A DNA stretch of 12,249 bases from an uncultured Prevotellaceae bacterium (GTDB taxonomy: Bacteria; Bacteroidota; Bacteroidia; Bacteroidales; Bacteroidaceae), in contig CAMOSA010000065.1 in assembly GCA_946624335.1 (NCBI GenBank), positions 1 through 12,249 on the forward strand, read 5' to 3'. Shown here piece after piece: positions 7,301 to 12,249 of the stretch. Position 1 is the first letter of the stretch. Every line of letters begins with the position of its first letter. The notes beneath the pieces are model-generated. The model did no database searches, was not told the origin of the DNA, and saw nothing but the letters and a program-made list of their open reading frames with translations. Both the position numbers and the translations under genes were made by a program.

Positions 7301-7681
7301 CAGCTCGTAGCCGAAGGCAAGAACGACAAGGCGCAGAAGGTGCTCGAGAAGGTCGAGGCCTGCATACCTGAGACGGCAGTGCCACACAGCTACCAAAGCG
7401 GTTCCCTGGAGCTGGCACAGTCGTGGCTCTCGATAGGTAACAAGAAGAAGGCAGCACACCTGGCCGAAGCCGTGGCACAGAACGCATCGGAGTACTGCGC
7501 CTGGTACGTCAGCCTGAGTGACCGCCGCCTGCAGGCATCGGCCGAGGACTGCTACTACTACCTGCTGCAGCTCTCCAACGCCTTGAAGATCCTCGACGAG
7601 ACCGACGAGAAGAAAGCAGAGCACTATGACGTCGCCCTGCGCGCTTACTTCGAGCAGTTCCAGAGCCGCACCAACCTTTAG
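4355..7681 (+). CDS. DUF2723 family (TMEM260-like) putative protein O-mannosyltransferase
   Basis: A 1108-residue polytopic inner-membrane protein. The N-terminus has the DUF2723 signature: a first helix (about 11-25), then TASFWDCPEFITTAYKLEVG and HPPGAPFF (about 30-57), with the acidic residues D35 and E38 in the first external loop where GT-C enzymes keep their catalytic acid. Roughly a dozen membrane helices continue to about residue 690, broken by a large loop with NSPEDIFTLGTYLNREQYG (about 373-391) and later NQTPMQPRERDYAYAG (about 625). The C-terminal 400 residues are soluble, with NGDNDTFPLWYNQE near 722 and a helical, TPR-like end. Human TMEM260, which shares the domain, is a protein O-mannosyltransferase, so the likely reaction is transfer of mannose from a polyprenyl-phosphate donor to exported proteins (inference for this bacterium). 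Full length for the family. AGTGAAAA repeats lie on both sides of the gene; the downstream one begins at its stop codon. Confidence 0.88.
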   Translation: MKHFRLVDNLLGWLAFAIAAFTYCSTVEPTASFWDCPEFITTAYKLEVGHPPGAPFFMLTGNLFTQLTSDPAKVALMVNIMNALLSALCIMFLYWTISHLARKLICPGGWVATLPQLIAVEGAAMTGALAYCWSDTFWYSAVEGEVYAYSSLFTAVVFWLMLKWEDNADKPHSDRWLILIAYLTGLSIGVHLLNLLCLPALVLIYYYKRSSHATLKGSIYALIGSAVLVAAVLYGIVPGIVKVGGWFELLFVNTLSLPFNSGLIVYLIILVGVVLWAIWETFAERSRMRMNIAYLIAVAMLGIPFYGYGWKSIVIGAVILAALYALLVWKREGQPLITARVMNTSLLCLLMIMIGYSSYAVIVIRSTANTPMDQNSPEDIFTLGTYLNREQYGTRPLFYGPAYTSQVKLKSDGGYCVPVSKDGAPVYQRKEKASPDEPDRYEVQRYDMEYVYAQNMLFPRMYSDRHAEAYEAWMGGVEGTQVPYDRCGEPIMVKMPTQLENIRFFLSYQVNFMYWRYFMWNFAGRQNDIQGNGELEHGNWITGIPFLDRMRLGDQSKLPTELRQNKGRNVFFCLPLLLGILGLCWQAWKERPLADAQGSDPVGVKQFWVVFFLFFMTGLAIVFYLNQTPMQPRERDYAYAGSFYAFAIWIGLGAAAIADFIEKKTGRNLLGALCSLAALLVPVQMVSQTWDDHDRSGRYTCRDFGQNYLQSLPQEGYPVIFTNGDNDTFPLWYNQETEGVRTDARVCNLSYLQTDWYIDQMKRPAYDSPSVPISWERIDYVAGTREGIRVSPGTLEEAVEYYKKDPEKMRELLGENPFELSNIIDRWILNPNKEMQIFPTDSLVITIDKEAVRRSGMMIAADSIPDVMHISLKGKRAVYKSEMMMYEMLARCNWERPLYVAMTVGSENYGNLGNNFVQEGLANRITPFNTKQSGKRIDTERMYDNMMNRFKFGGIEKPGLYLDETVMRMCYTHRRLFSQLATQLVAEGKNDKAQKVLEKVEACIPETAVPHSYQSGSLELAQSWLSIGNKKKAAHLAEAVAQNASEYCAWYVSLSDRRLQASAEDCYYYLLQLSNALKILDETDEKKAEHYDVALRAYFEQFQSRTNL

Positions 7682-7815
7682 AGTGAAAAGTGAGAAGTGA
7701 AAAATGAAAAGTTAAAAGTGAAAAATAAATATTAGCTAAAGTTTTTTGAGGACAGGCTGTCGTCAATAGTAAATAGTATTTTTCACTTTTCACTCTTTCA
7801 CTTTTCACTTTTCAT
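7682..7815. repeat. Opposed AGTGAAAA repeat copies forming a long inverted repeat
   Basis: A plus-oriented copy starts at the stop codon of the DUF2723 gene (7682-7727) and an inverted copy fills 7777-7815. AGTGAAAAATA (7717-7727) pairs perfectly with TATTTTTCACT (7777-7787), and the pairing extends outward to about 7706/7798 with few mismatches, enclosing a 49-base loop. It could act as a terminator-like or mRNA-protecting hairpin between the two genes. The unit is the same family as the tandem repeat at 4053-4146. Confidence 0.75.
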
Positions 7816-7823
7816 TGAATCGT

Positions 7824-8507
7824 ATGATTATAGAGCAACCCGCCCGCTTCCTGCGGTGGATTTACCCACGCGCCATCTGGCGCATAGACCCGTCGTCGAA
7901 GGCCGTCTACCTGACCTTCGACGACGGTCCTATTCCCGAAGCTACGCCTTTCGTACTCGACACCCTGGCCCGCTATGGCGTCAAAGCCACGTTCTTCATG
8001 GTCGGCGACAATGTGCGTAAGCACCCCGACATCTTCAGGCAAGTCGTCGAGGCAGGGCACCGTATCGGCAACCACACCTTCAACCACATCGGCGGGCTAC
8101 GATGGCTCAGCCGCAAATACCTGAAGAACGCACAGAAAGCCAATGAGATCATGCGTTGCCACCTGGATGACCTCAACCTGGCGCAGGCTGACGGTTCAAC
8201 CAGCGTCAACCGCTCTCTCACCCTCTTCCGCCCGCCCCACGGTTGGATGCGCCCACTGCAGTACATGGTGATACGTCTGCAAGGCTATCGCATCATTATG
8301 TGGGATCTCGTGACGCGTGACTACAGCAAACGCTTGACGGCTGACGATGTCTTCGAGAACGTCAAGCGCTACGCCCGCAATGGCTCCATCATCACCTTCC
8401 ACGACAGCCTGCGCAGTATTGATAAGTTGAAGAAAATCCTTGCTCCCAGCATCGAATGGCTCCTCAACGAGGGCTATGAGTTCCGCCTCATCCCCGACGA
8501 GCCCTGA
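7824..8507 (+). CDS. Polysaccharide deacetylase (NodB homology domain, CE4)
   Basis: A 227-residue metal-dependent deacetylase that would remove acetyl groups from N- or O-acetylated glycans. All family motifs are visible: TFDDGP (31-36; D33 catalytic base, D34 metal), NHTFNH with metal-binding H84 and H88, RPPHGW (motif 3), MWDLVTRDY (motif 4) and ITFHDS near the C-terminus with the catalytic His. No signal peptide or membrane helix is seen, so it may be cytoplasmic or peripheral. I use ATG 7824; a TTG three codons earlier (7815) lies in the inverted repeat and is less likely. It follows the DUF2723 transferase by 142 bases on the same strand, separated by the hairpin-forming repeat, and no clear promoter of its own is seen. 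Peptidoglycan or a surface polysaccharide is the plausible substrate, but the sequence does not decide. Confidence 0.9.
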   Translation: MIIEQPARFLRWIYPRAIWRIDPSSKAVYLTFDDGPIPEATPFVLDTLARYGVKATFFMVGDNVRKHPDIFRQVVEAGHRIGNHTFNHIGGLRWLSRKYLKNAQKANEIMRCHLDDLNLAQADGSTSVNRSLTLFRPPHGWMRPLQYMVIRLQGYRIIMWDLVTRDYSKRLTADDVFENVKRYARNGSIITFHDSLRSIDKLKKILAPSIEWLLNEGYEFRLIPDEP

Positions 8508-8551
8508 CCGTGCCTCTGCCGGCTGTCAGGTCTCTGAAGCATCTGTCTCGC

Positions 8552-9001
8552 TCAGAACAGACCGACGGCATAGATGAGCAGGGCGTAGCGTACCGCCTTG
8601 CCGAGGGTGATGGTCAGCAGCGACAGCCACGGATTAGCCCGCGCGAAGCCCAGCGTCACGGCGGCGACACTGCCGATAATGGGCAACGACGAAAGCAGAC
8701 CGATCCAGACGCCGTAGCGCTGCATCCACCGCTCAGCGCGACGCACCTTCTCGGGTTCCACACCCGCGTAGCGCTCTATCCATTCCATCTTTCCTAAACG
8801 CCCGATGCCATAGTTGAGCATCGAGCCTGCCGTATTGCCCACCGTGGCCGAGATGAACAGGCGCAAGGGGTCGAGACCGGCCAACTGCAACGCCGTCAGC
8901 ACCACCTCGCTGCTGAAAGGAAATATGCTGCCGGCAATGAACGCGGCAACGAACATACCCCAGTAACCCCAGGATTCGAGAAGAGCAAGGAAGGTGGACA
9001 T
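8552..9001 (-). CDS. YqaA family (DedA/VTT-like) membrane protein
   Basis: A 149-residue protein with three or four hydrophobic segments. Features matching the YqaA group of SNARE-associated/VTT-domain proteins are AGSIFPFSSEVVLTAL (about 23-38), SATVGNTAGSMLNYGIGRLG (about 51-70), a short charged amphipathic region WIERYAGVEPEKVRRAERWM, and GLLSSLPIIGSVAAVTLGFARANP. DedA/VTT relatives include lipid (for example undecaprenyl phosphate) transporters, but YqaA proteins are uncharacterised, so no substrate is claimed. The start ATG is 27 bases after the stop of the upstream membrane-protein gene on the same strand, so the two are probably co-transcribed. Its 3' end converges on the deacetylase gene with 44 bases between them; no clear terminator is seen there. 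Confidence 0.82.
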   Translation of the reverse strand: MSTFLALLESWGYWGMFVAAFIAGSIFPFSSEVVLTALQLAGLDPLRLFISATVGNTAGSMLNYGIGRLGKMEWIERYAGVEPEKVRRAERWMQRYGVWIGLLSSLPIIGSVAAVTLGFARANPWLSLLTITLGKAVRYALLIYAVGLF

Positions 9002-9028
9002 GACGATAGGAGCGGTGAGAAAAGTTGA

Positions 9029-10087
9029 TCAGAAGGGAATGGACAGGGAGTCGAAGAACGCGAGGGGAAGGTCGCTGGAGGGTTGCGGCCAGGGGAGATA
9101 GAGGGGAAGGACGAGTGTCGTGACGCCGACGGCGAGGAGCAGCAAGAGGAGCATGACAACCCAAGCATTAGACAGCCACGTATGCGTCAGGGCAATAAAA
9201 TGTGCGGCGGCGGGCACGCTGGCGAACATAAGCAAAGGGAATAGCAGCGAGAAATAGTGGGGCTGCAGGACAATCCACAGCGCTATAACGGCCTGCAACA
9301 GCATAATGGAATAATAGCACATACGCACACGTATCTTGTCATCATAGCTCTTGCGCAAATAATGGACATCACCCGTGAAGGCCAGCAGCAGCGTAAAGGC
9401 CAGTGCGACAGAGGCTGTAGGATGGCTGAGGACGAGCGGCACCACGCGTTCCGCAAAGCCATCGACGAAGCCTGGCCAGTCTGTCGTCTGCGCCAGCTCG
9501 ACAGTCCATTGCCAGTAGAACGGCTCGAGCGCAGGGGCTATGATGGCTGTCGTATGCTGCACGAAAGCAGGCATAGCATCGAGCGCAAAAGCGGCCGAAG
9601 CCCATAAGGCATAGGGCAAAGCCAGGCCAATCACTACGGCACCGAAGCTGCGACGTGACAGCGAGCGCAGGAAGACGCCCTGACACCACAGCAGCACGGG
9701 CTCCAGGAGTAGCAAAGGAGGCCACAGCAGACTGCCGACAGACAGGCACGTATGAGCACGCATCGTGTCGGCCTCGGGACGCTCGGCATCGCAGGTGCGC
9801 AGTAGATAATAGACCGAGAGCACCAGGCACAACAGCAACAGCGTGCCCGTCCGCAGAGGGTGCAACAGTCCCACGGCGGCCATGACCAGGAGCAGCAGGC
9901 TGGAGACCATGCGCGAACGGATGCGCAGCAGGGCGTTCTGGGCTGTCATCTCGAGCACGACATAGGTCATCAGCGCGCAAGACAACCACCCTAAGAGGTA
10001 CGACGTAGAATAGCCTCCCTGCGGCAGCCACCACAGCAGGGTCGCTACGACACAAGCCGTAGGCAACGTCGCCGAACTCTCGGACAT
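9029..10087 (-). CDS. Polytopic membrane protein of unknown function
   Basis: A 352-residue protein that is hydrophobic over most of its length, with about nine or ten predicted membrane helices (for example LLLLVMAAVGLLHPL, TGTLLLLCLVLSVYYLL, AVVIGLALPYALWASAAFAL, VVMLLLLLLAVGVTTLVL). No catalytic motif is recognised. Position downstream of purD and general layout recall DUF6427-type proteins found near purD in other Bacteroidetes, but I cannot confirm that from the sequence. I start at ATG 10087 (AATAAG just before it); the frame also opens with a TTG at 10111. Upstream is a 215-base gap filled by seven-base tandem repeats; downstream is the YqaA-type gene at 27 bases. Function is unknown; membrane or envelope role is inferred from hydrophobicity only. 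Confidence 0.7.
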   Translation of the reverse strand: MSESSATLPTACVVATLLWWLPQGGYSTSYLLGWLSCALMTYVVLEMTAQNALLRIRSRMVSSLLLLVMAAVGLLHPLRTGTLLLLCLVLSVYYLLRTCDAERPEADTMRAHTCLSVGSLLWPPLLLLEPVLLWCQGVFLRSLSRRSFGAVVIGLALPYALWASAAFALDAMPAFVQHTTAIIAPALEPFYWQWTVELAQTTDWPGFVDGFAERVVPLVLSHPTASVALAFTLLLAFTGDVHYLRKSYDDKIRVRMCYYSIMLLQAVIALWIVLQPHYFSLLFPLLMFASVPAAAHFIALTHTWLSNAWVVMLLLLLLAVGVTTLVLPLYLPWPQPSSDLPLAFFDSLSIPF

Positions 10088-10125
10088 CTTATTTTGCCAT
10101 CTGCGCCTCAATTGCTTTTGTTAAT

Positions 10126-10237
10126 GGATAATGGATAATGGATAATGGACAATGGATAATGGATAATGGATAATTGATAATGGACAATGGATAATGGATA
10201 ATGGACAATGGACAATTCACTATGGACAATTCACTTA
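10126..10237. repeat. Sixteen tandem 7-bp units (GGATAAT/GGACAAT)
   Basis: Units start every seven bases from 10126: mostly GGATAAT, with GGACAAT at 10147, 10182, 10203, 10210 and 10224, TGATAAT at 10175, and TCACTAT/TCACTTA as the variant units at 10217 and 10231. No unit is lost or gained in phase over 112 bases. It lies in the gap between purD and the membrane-protein gene, and no gene is seen in the gap. Confidence 0.9.
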
Positions 10238-10253
10238 CTGCTGCCTCTGTTCC

Positions 10254-10270
10254 CTCCTCCTTTGGGGGAG
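10254..10270 (-). other. GC-rich hairpin downstream of purD
   Basis: CTCCTCC-TTT-GGGGGAG gives a seven-pair stem (one T-G) with a three-base loop, 33 bases past the purD stop. There is no T-run after it in the purD direction, so an intrinsic terminator is uncertain; similar CCCTCC/CCCCCAAAGG elements are dispersed in Bacteroidales genomes (recollection). Confidence 0.4.
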
Positions 10271-10302
10271 TCGGAGGGGGCTGAGACGAAAGGGGGCTAC
10301 TG

Positions 10303-11595
10303 CTACAAGTCCTGACCGATATCACGGCGGAAATAGCGGCCGTCAAACTGAATCTTCTGTGCCTCGGCAAAGCTCTTAGCGAGCGCTTCGGCCTTGTCGG
10401 CGCCATAGGAAGAGACGGCGATGACACGTCCGCCTGCCGTGACGATGCGTCCATCAGCAGCGCGAGCCGTGCCGGCATGAAATACCACGCTGCCGCTGAC
10501 ATCGTCGATGCCTGTGATCGTCTTGCCTTTCTCGTAGTGACCCGGATAGCCACCGCTGACCAGCATGACGCACACCGCAGCCCGGGGATCGGTCTCGACC
10601 TGACGCTGCCCGAGGTTGCCCTCGGCGACACCTTCGAGCAGGTCCACGAGGTCGCTCTTCAGGCGCAGCATCACCGTCTCGGTCTCCGGATCGCCCATGC
10701 GGCAGTTGTATTCTATGACCTTAGGATCGCCGTCGACATTGATGAGCCCGAAGAAGATGAAGCCCTTGTAGTCAAGACCTTCCTCGGCCAGGCCCTCGAC
10801 GGTGGGACGTATGATGCGCTCTTCGACCTTCTGCATCCACGACGCATCAGCAAACGGGACGGGCGAGACAGAGCCCATTCCACCGGTGTTCAGGCCCGTG
10901 TCGCCCTCGCCGATGCGCTTGTAGTCCTTCGCCTCAGGCAGTATCTTGTAGTCGTGCCCGTCGGTGAGCACGAACACCGAGCACTCGATGCCACTGAGAA
11001 ATTCCTCGATGACGACACGCGCCGAGGCCTGTCCGAACATCCCGCCGAGCATCTCGCGAAGCTCACGCCGCGCCTCATCCAACGTAGGCAAGATGAGCAC
11101 GCCCTTGCCGGCACACAGGCCGTCGGCTTTCAGCACATAGGGTGGCTGCAGCGTCTCGAGGAACGCCAGACCCTCGTCAATGCTGTTGCCGTCGAAGGTG
11201 CGATAAGCTGCCGTGGGGATGGCGTGGCGCTGCATGAAGCCCTTGGCAAAATCCTTGGAGCCCTCCAGCTGGGCGCCGGCCGCCGAAGGGCCGATGACGG
11301 CCACCGAGCGCAGCTGCTCGTCGGCAACAAAGAAATCACGGATGCCTTTCACCAGCGGGTCTTCGGGACCTACGACGACCATGTCGACAGCCTCGTCAAT
11401 TACGAAGCGACGGATATCGGCGAAGGCATCTGCCTTAATAGGCACGTTCACGGAGGTGCCGCCGGTGGCGAGGGCGATGCCCTCGGTGCCCGCATTGCCC
11501 GGTGCTACGAAGAGCCTTTCGACGCGAGTCGACTGTGCTATTTTCCAGGCCAGCGCGTGCTCACGGCCGCCGCTGCCTAAGAGTAGAATGTTCAT
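10303..11595 (-). CDS. purD: Phosphoribosylamine--glycine ligase (GAR synthetase)
   Basis: A 430-residue enzyme of de novo purine synthesis: it joins glycine to 5-phosphoribosylamine using ATP to give GAR, in the cytoplasm. The ATP-grasp layout is complete: N-domain GSGGREHALAWK (7-18) and GPEDPLVKGI (76-85), KADGLCAGKGV (156-166) in the ATP-binding B domain, EEFLSGIECSVF (197-208), KDYKRIGEGDTGLNTGGMG (223-241) and the metal-binding EYNCRMGDPETE (295-306), followed by the C-terminal domain VFHAGT. Length equals that usual for the family (about 425-430). The ATG (11593-11595) overlaps the stop of the preceding small gene as TAATG, so the two are translationally coupled and driven from the promoter at 11902-11933. 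A hairpin and a heptamer repeat array follow its stop. Confidence 0.97.
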   Translation of the reverse strand: MNILLLGSGGREHALAWKIAQSTRVERLFVAPGNAGTEGIALATGGTSVNVPIKADAFADIRRFVIDEAVDMVVVGPEDPLVKGIRDFFVADEQLRSVAVIGPSAAGAQLEGSKDFAKGFMQRHAIPTAAYRTFDGNSIDEGLAFLETLQPPYVLKADGLCAGKGVLILPTLDEARRELREMLGGMFGQASARVVIEEFLSGIECSVFVLTDGHDYKILPEAKDYKRIGEGDTGLNTGGMGSVSPVPFADASWMQKVEERIIRPTVEGLAEEGLDYKGFIFFGLINVDGDPKVIEYNCRMGDPETETVMLRLKSDLVDLLEGVAEGNLGQRQVETDPRAAVCVMLVSGGYPGHYEKGKTITGIDDVSGSVVFHAGTARAADGRIVTAGGRVIAVSSYGADKAEALAKSFAEAQKIQFDGRYFRRDIGQDL

Positions 11596-11873
11596 TATTC
11601 CTGCGGTGTTATTGGTGGTTGGTTGGATTCCGTCTCAACGACATAGGCATACTGATTCACGCGTTGCAACTGCTGGCACGTCTGCAAGAGATGGCGAAAG
11701 CGGTCGACACGTTCGGCCGGCATCAGGCCAAGACGATAGCGCCGCCGTTGCGACTTCAGCCAGTTCAGCATCGCGTGCTCCTCGGGATGATGTTTTGAAG
11801 GGCGCCGGGCATGGCTGTGCATGAAGTTGAGCAACCGCATGTAGCCGGCATCCCAAAGCTCGTCGTTTGTCAT
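11595..11873 (-). CDS. Small helicase-associated (HA) domain protein
   Basis: A 92-residue protein that is nearly all one domain. Residues 6-64 (LWDAGYMRLLNF, then HPEEHAMLNWLKSQRR around 29-44, and a final helix ERVDRFRHLL) show the helicase-associated domain pattern: an aromatic first helix, a Pro-containing linker, and W-L-K-S-Q-R (38-43), the family W-x-x-x-Q-R hallmark. HA domains usually occur as repeats at the end of large helicase-like proteins, where a nucleic-acid-binding role is presumed; here one stands alone. The C-terminal 20 residues look unstructured (ETESNQPPITPQE). I start at ATG 11873 because a near-perfect promoter (11902-11933) lies between it and the earlier in-frame ATG at 11912. 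Stop TAA overlaps the purD ATG. Function is unknown; a regulatory or unrelated role in the purD operon is possible. Confidence 0.7.
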   Translation of the reverse strand: MTNDELWDAGYMRLLNFMHSHARRPSKHHPEEHAMLNWLKSQRRRYRLGLMPAERVDRFRHLLQTCQQLQRVNQYAYVVETESNQPPITPQE

Positions 11874-11901
11874 GAGGGTGTACCTTATATCTTTGTGGCT
11901 G

Positions 11902-11933
11902 CAAAAGTACAAAGAAGGTGCGAAACGCCCAAA
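11902..11933 (-). promoter_or_regulatory. Promoter of the HA-domain/purD operon
   Basis: On the minus strand TTTG (11930-11933), 20 bases, then TACTTTTG (11902-11909): a perfect match to the TTTG-N19-21-TAnnTTTG Bacteroidetes consensus, about 28 bases from ATG 11873. Confidence 0.75.
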
Positions 11934-12079
11934 TTTTAAGAACTCTTATCGACGTATCGTGCGCTCTTTTTGTTAAATCTGTGTTACAAAACTAAGGTTG
12001 AAGACTAAAAGAAGCATAAAAGTTGACCCTCCGCGACGAATTTTTCAGTCATTCCCTTCGTCACCTCAAAAGAAAGAAG

Positions 12080-12087
12080 TAATTTTG
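12080..12087 (+). promoter_or_regulatory. -7 promoter box of pckA
   Basis: TAATTTTG fits TAnnTTTG, with a weak TTCG (12057-12060) 19 bases upstream. The leader to ATG 12164 is about 75 bases. Between this box and the divergent purD-operon promoter lies roughly 150 bases of AT-rich sequence with no gene seen. Confidence 0.55.
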
Positions 12088-12163
12088 CAACGCCGTAGAG
12101 AAGAGCCATCGTGCACTCACGGCAAAAACGTATTCGTTTAACCCATTAAATACTTTTACACCC

Positions 12164-12249
12164 ATGGCAAAGTTTGATAGCTCCATCTTGGAGCAGTATG
12201 GCATCAAGGGCTCGACCGTGATTGCCTACAACCCTTCGTATGAGTTCCT
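12164..12249 (+). CDS. pckA: Phosphoenolpyruvate carboxykinase (ATP), N-terminus only
   Basis: Only 28 codons are inside the window; the gene runs off the right edge. The residues MAKFDSSILEQYGI and then GSTVIAYNPSYEFL match the start of Bacteroidetes ATP-type PckA proteins, which begin with a similar YGI-x-G-x-x-x-I-x-x-NPSY block. The enzyme interconverts oxaloacetate and PEP; in saccharolytic Bacteroidales it commonly runs in the carboxylating direction toward succinate (established for the group). ATG 12164 is the first start after the TAATTTTG promoter box at 12080. Assigned on N-terminal similarity alone; catalytic motifs are outside the window. Confidence 0.82.
   Translation, partial: MAKFDSSILEQYGIKGSTVIAYNPSYEF

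Noticed and set aside
8523..8528. A further TGTCAG hexamer
   Set aside because: Single copy with no 11-bp periodic partner and no promoter nearby; not part of the operator pattern seen at 3641-3684.
8508..8551. CTGAC...GTCAG dyad between the convergent deacetylase and YqaA-type genes
   Set aside because: Weak five-base arms, wide spacing and no T-run; not convincing as a terminator.
10126..10237. Possible CRISPR-like array
   Set aside because: The units are seven bases, contiguous, and without spacers; this is a simple tandem repeat.
10477..11580. A 367-codon open frame on the plus strand opposite purD
   Set aside because: purD is certain on the other strand; the long frame is a by-product of its codon use.

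Overview
The window reads as chromosomal DNA of a Bacteroidales bacterium, most likely Prevotellaceae or a close relative. The grounds are several TAnnTTTG -7 promoter boxes, some with a TTTG-like -33 element about 20 bases upstream; gene families typical of the phylum (DUF3244-like, DUF2723, DUF3098-like, TPR/transmembrane/HTH regulators, an ATP-type pckA start); and tandem AGTGAAAA-type and GGATAAT-type repeats between genes. No tRNA, rRNA, CRISPR array, transposase or phage gene was seen.

Left region (1-2720, minus strand, visibly AT-richer): a membrane-anchored TPR/coiled-coil/HTH regulator (2672-918), then a small exported DUF3244-like protein (688-323). The latter overlaps by ATGA the start of a GT2 glycosyltransferase (326-54). 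That glycosyltransferase meets an amber codon just before the expected DXD region, so it is truncated or disrupted.

Middle-left (2720-4350, plus strand, GC-rich): a two-helix membrane protein with a C-terminal OmpR/PhoB-type winged helix (2900-3643). At its stop codon begins an array of four TGWCAG cores spaced exactly 11 bp apart. The array ends just upstream of a near-consensus Bacteroidetes promoter driving a DUF3098-like small membrane protein (3773-4090). The geometry resembles a Pho box, so the three elements look like a compact candidate signalling circuit. The 3' end of the DUF3098-like gene runs into a 29-bp tandem repeat.

Centre (4355-8507, plus strand): a large DUF2723 (TMEM260-like, GT-C fold) putative protein O-mannosyltransferase, followed by a NodB-type polysaccharide deacetylase. 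Copies of the same repeat family lie on both sides of the transferase gene, and two opposed copies between it and the deacetylase can form a long hairpin. Both genes point to envelope glycan work.

Right (8552-11873, minus strand): a helicase-associated-domain small protein is translationally coupled (TAATG) to purD. A 215-bp gap holding 16 seven-base tandem units follows, then a polytopic membrane protein and a YqaA-type membrane protein. At the right edge, divergent from this cluster, is the start of pckA (12164 onward) with its own promoter.
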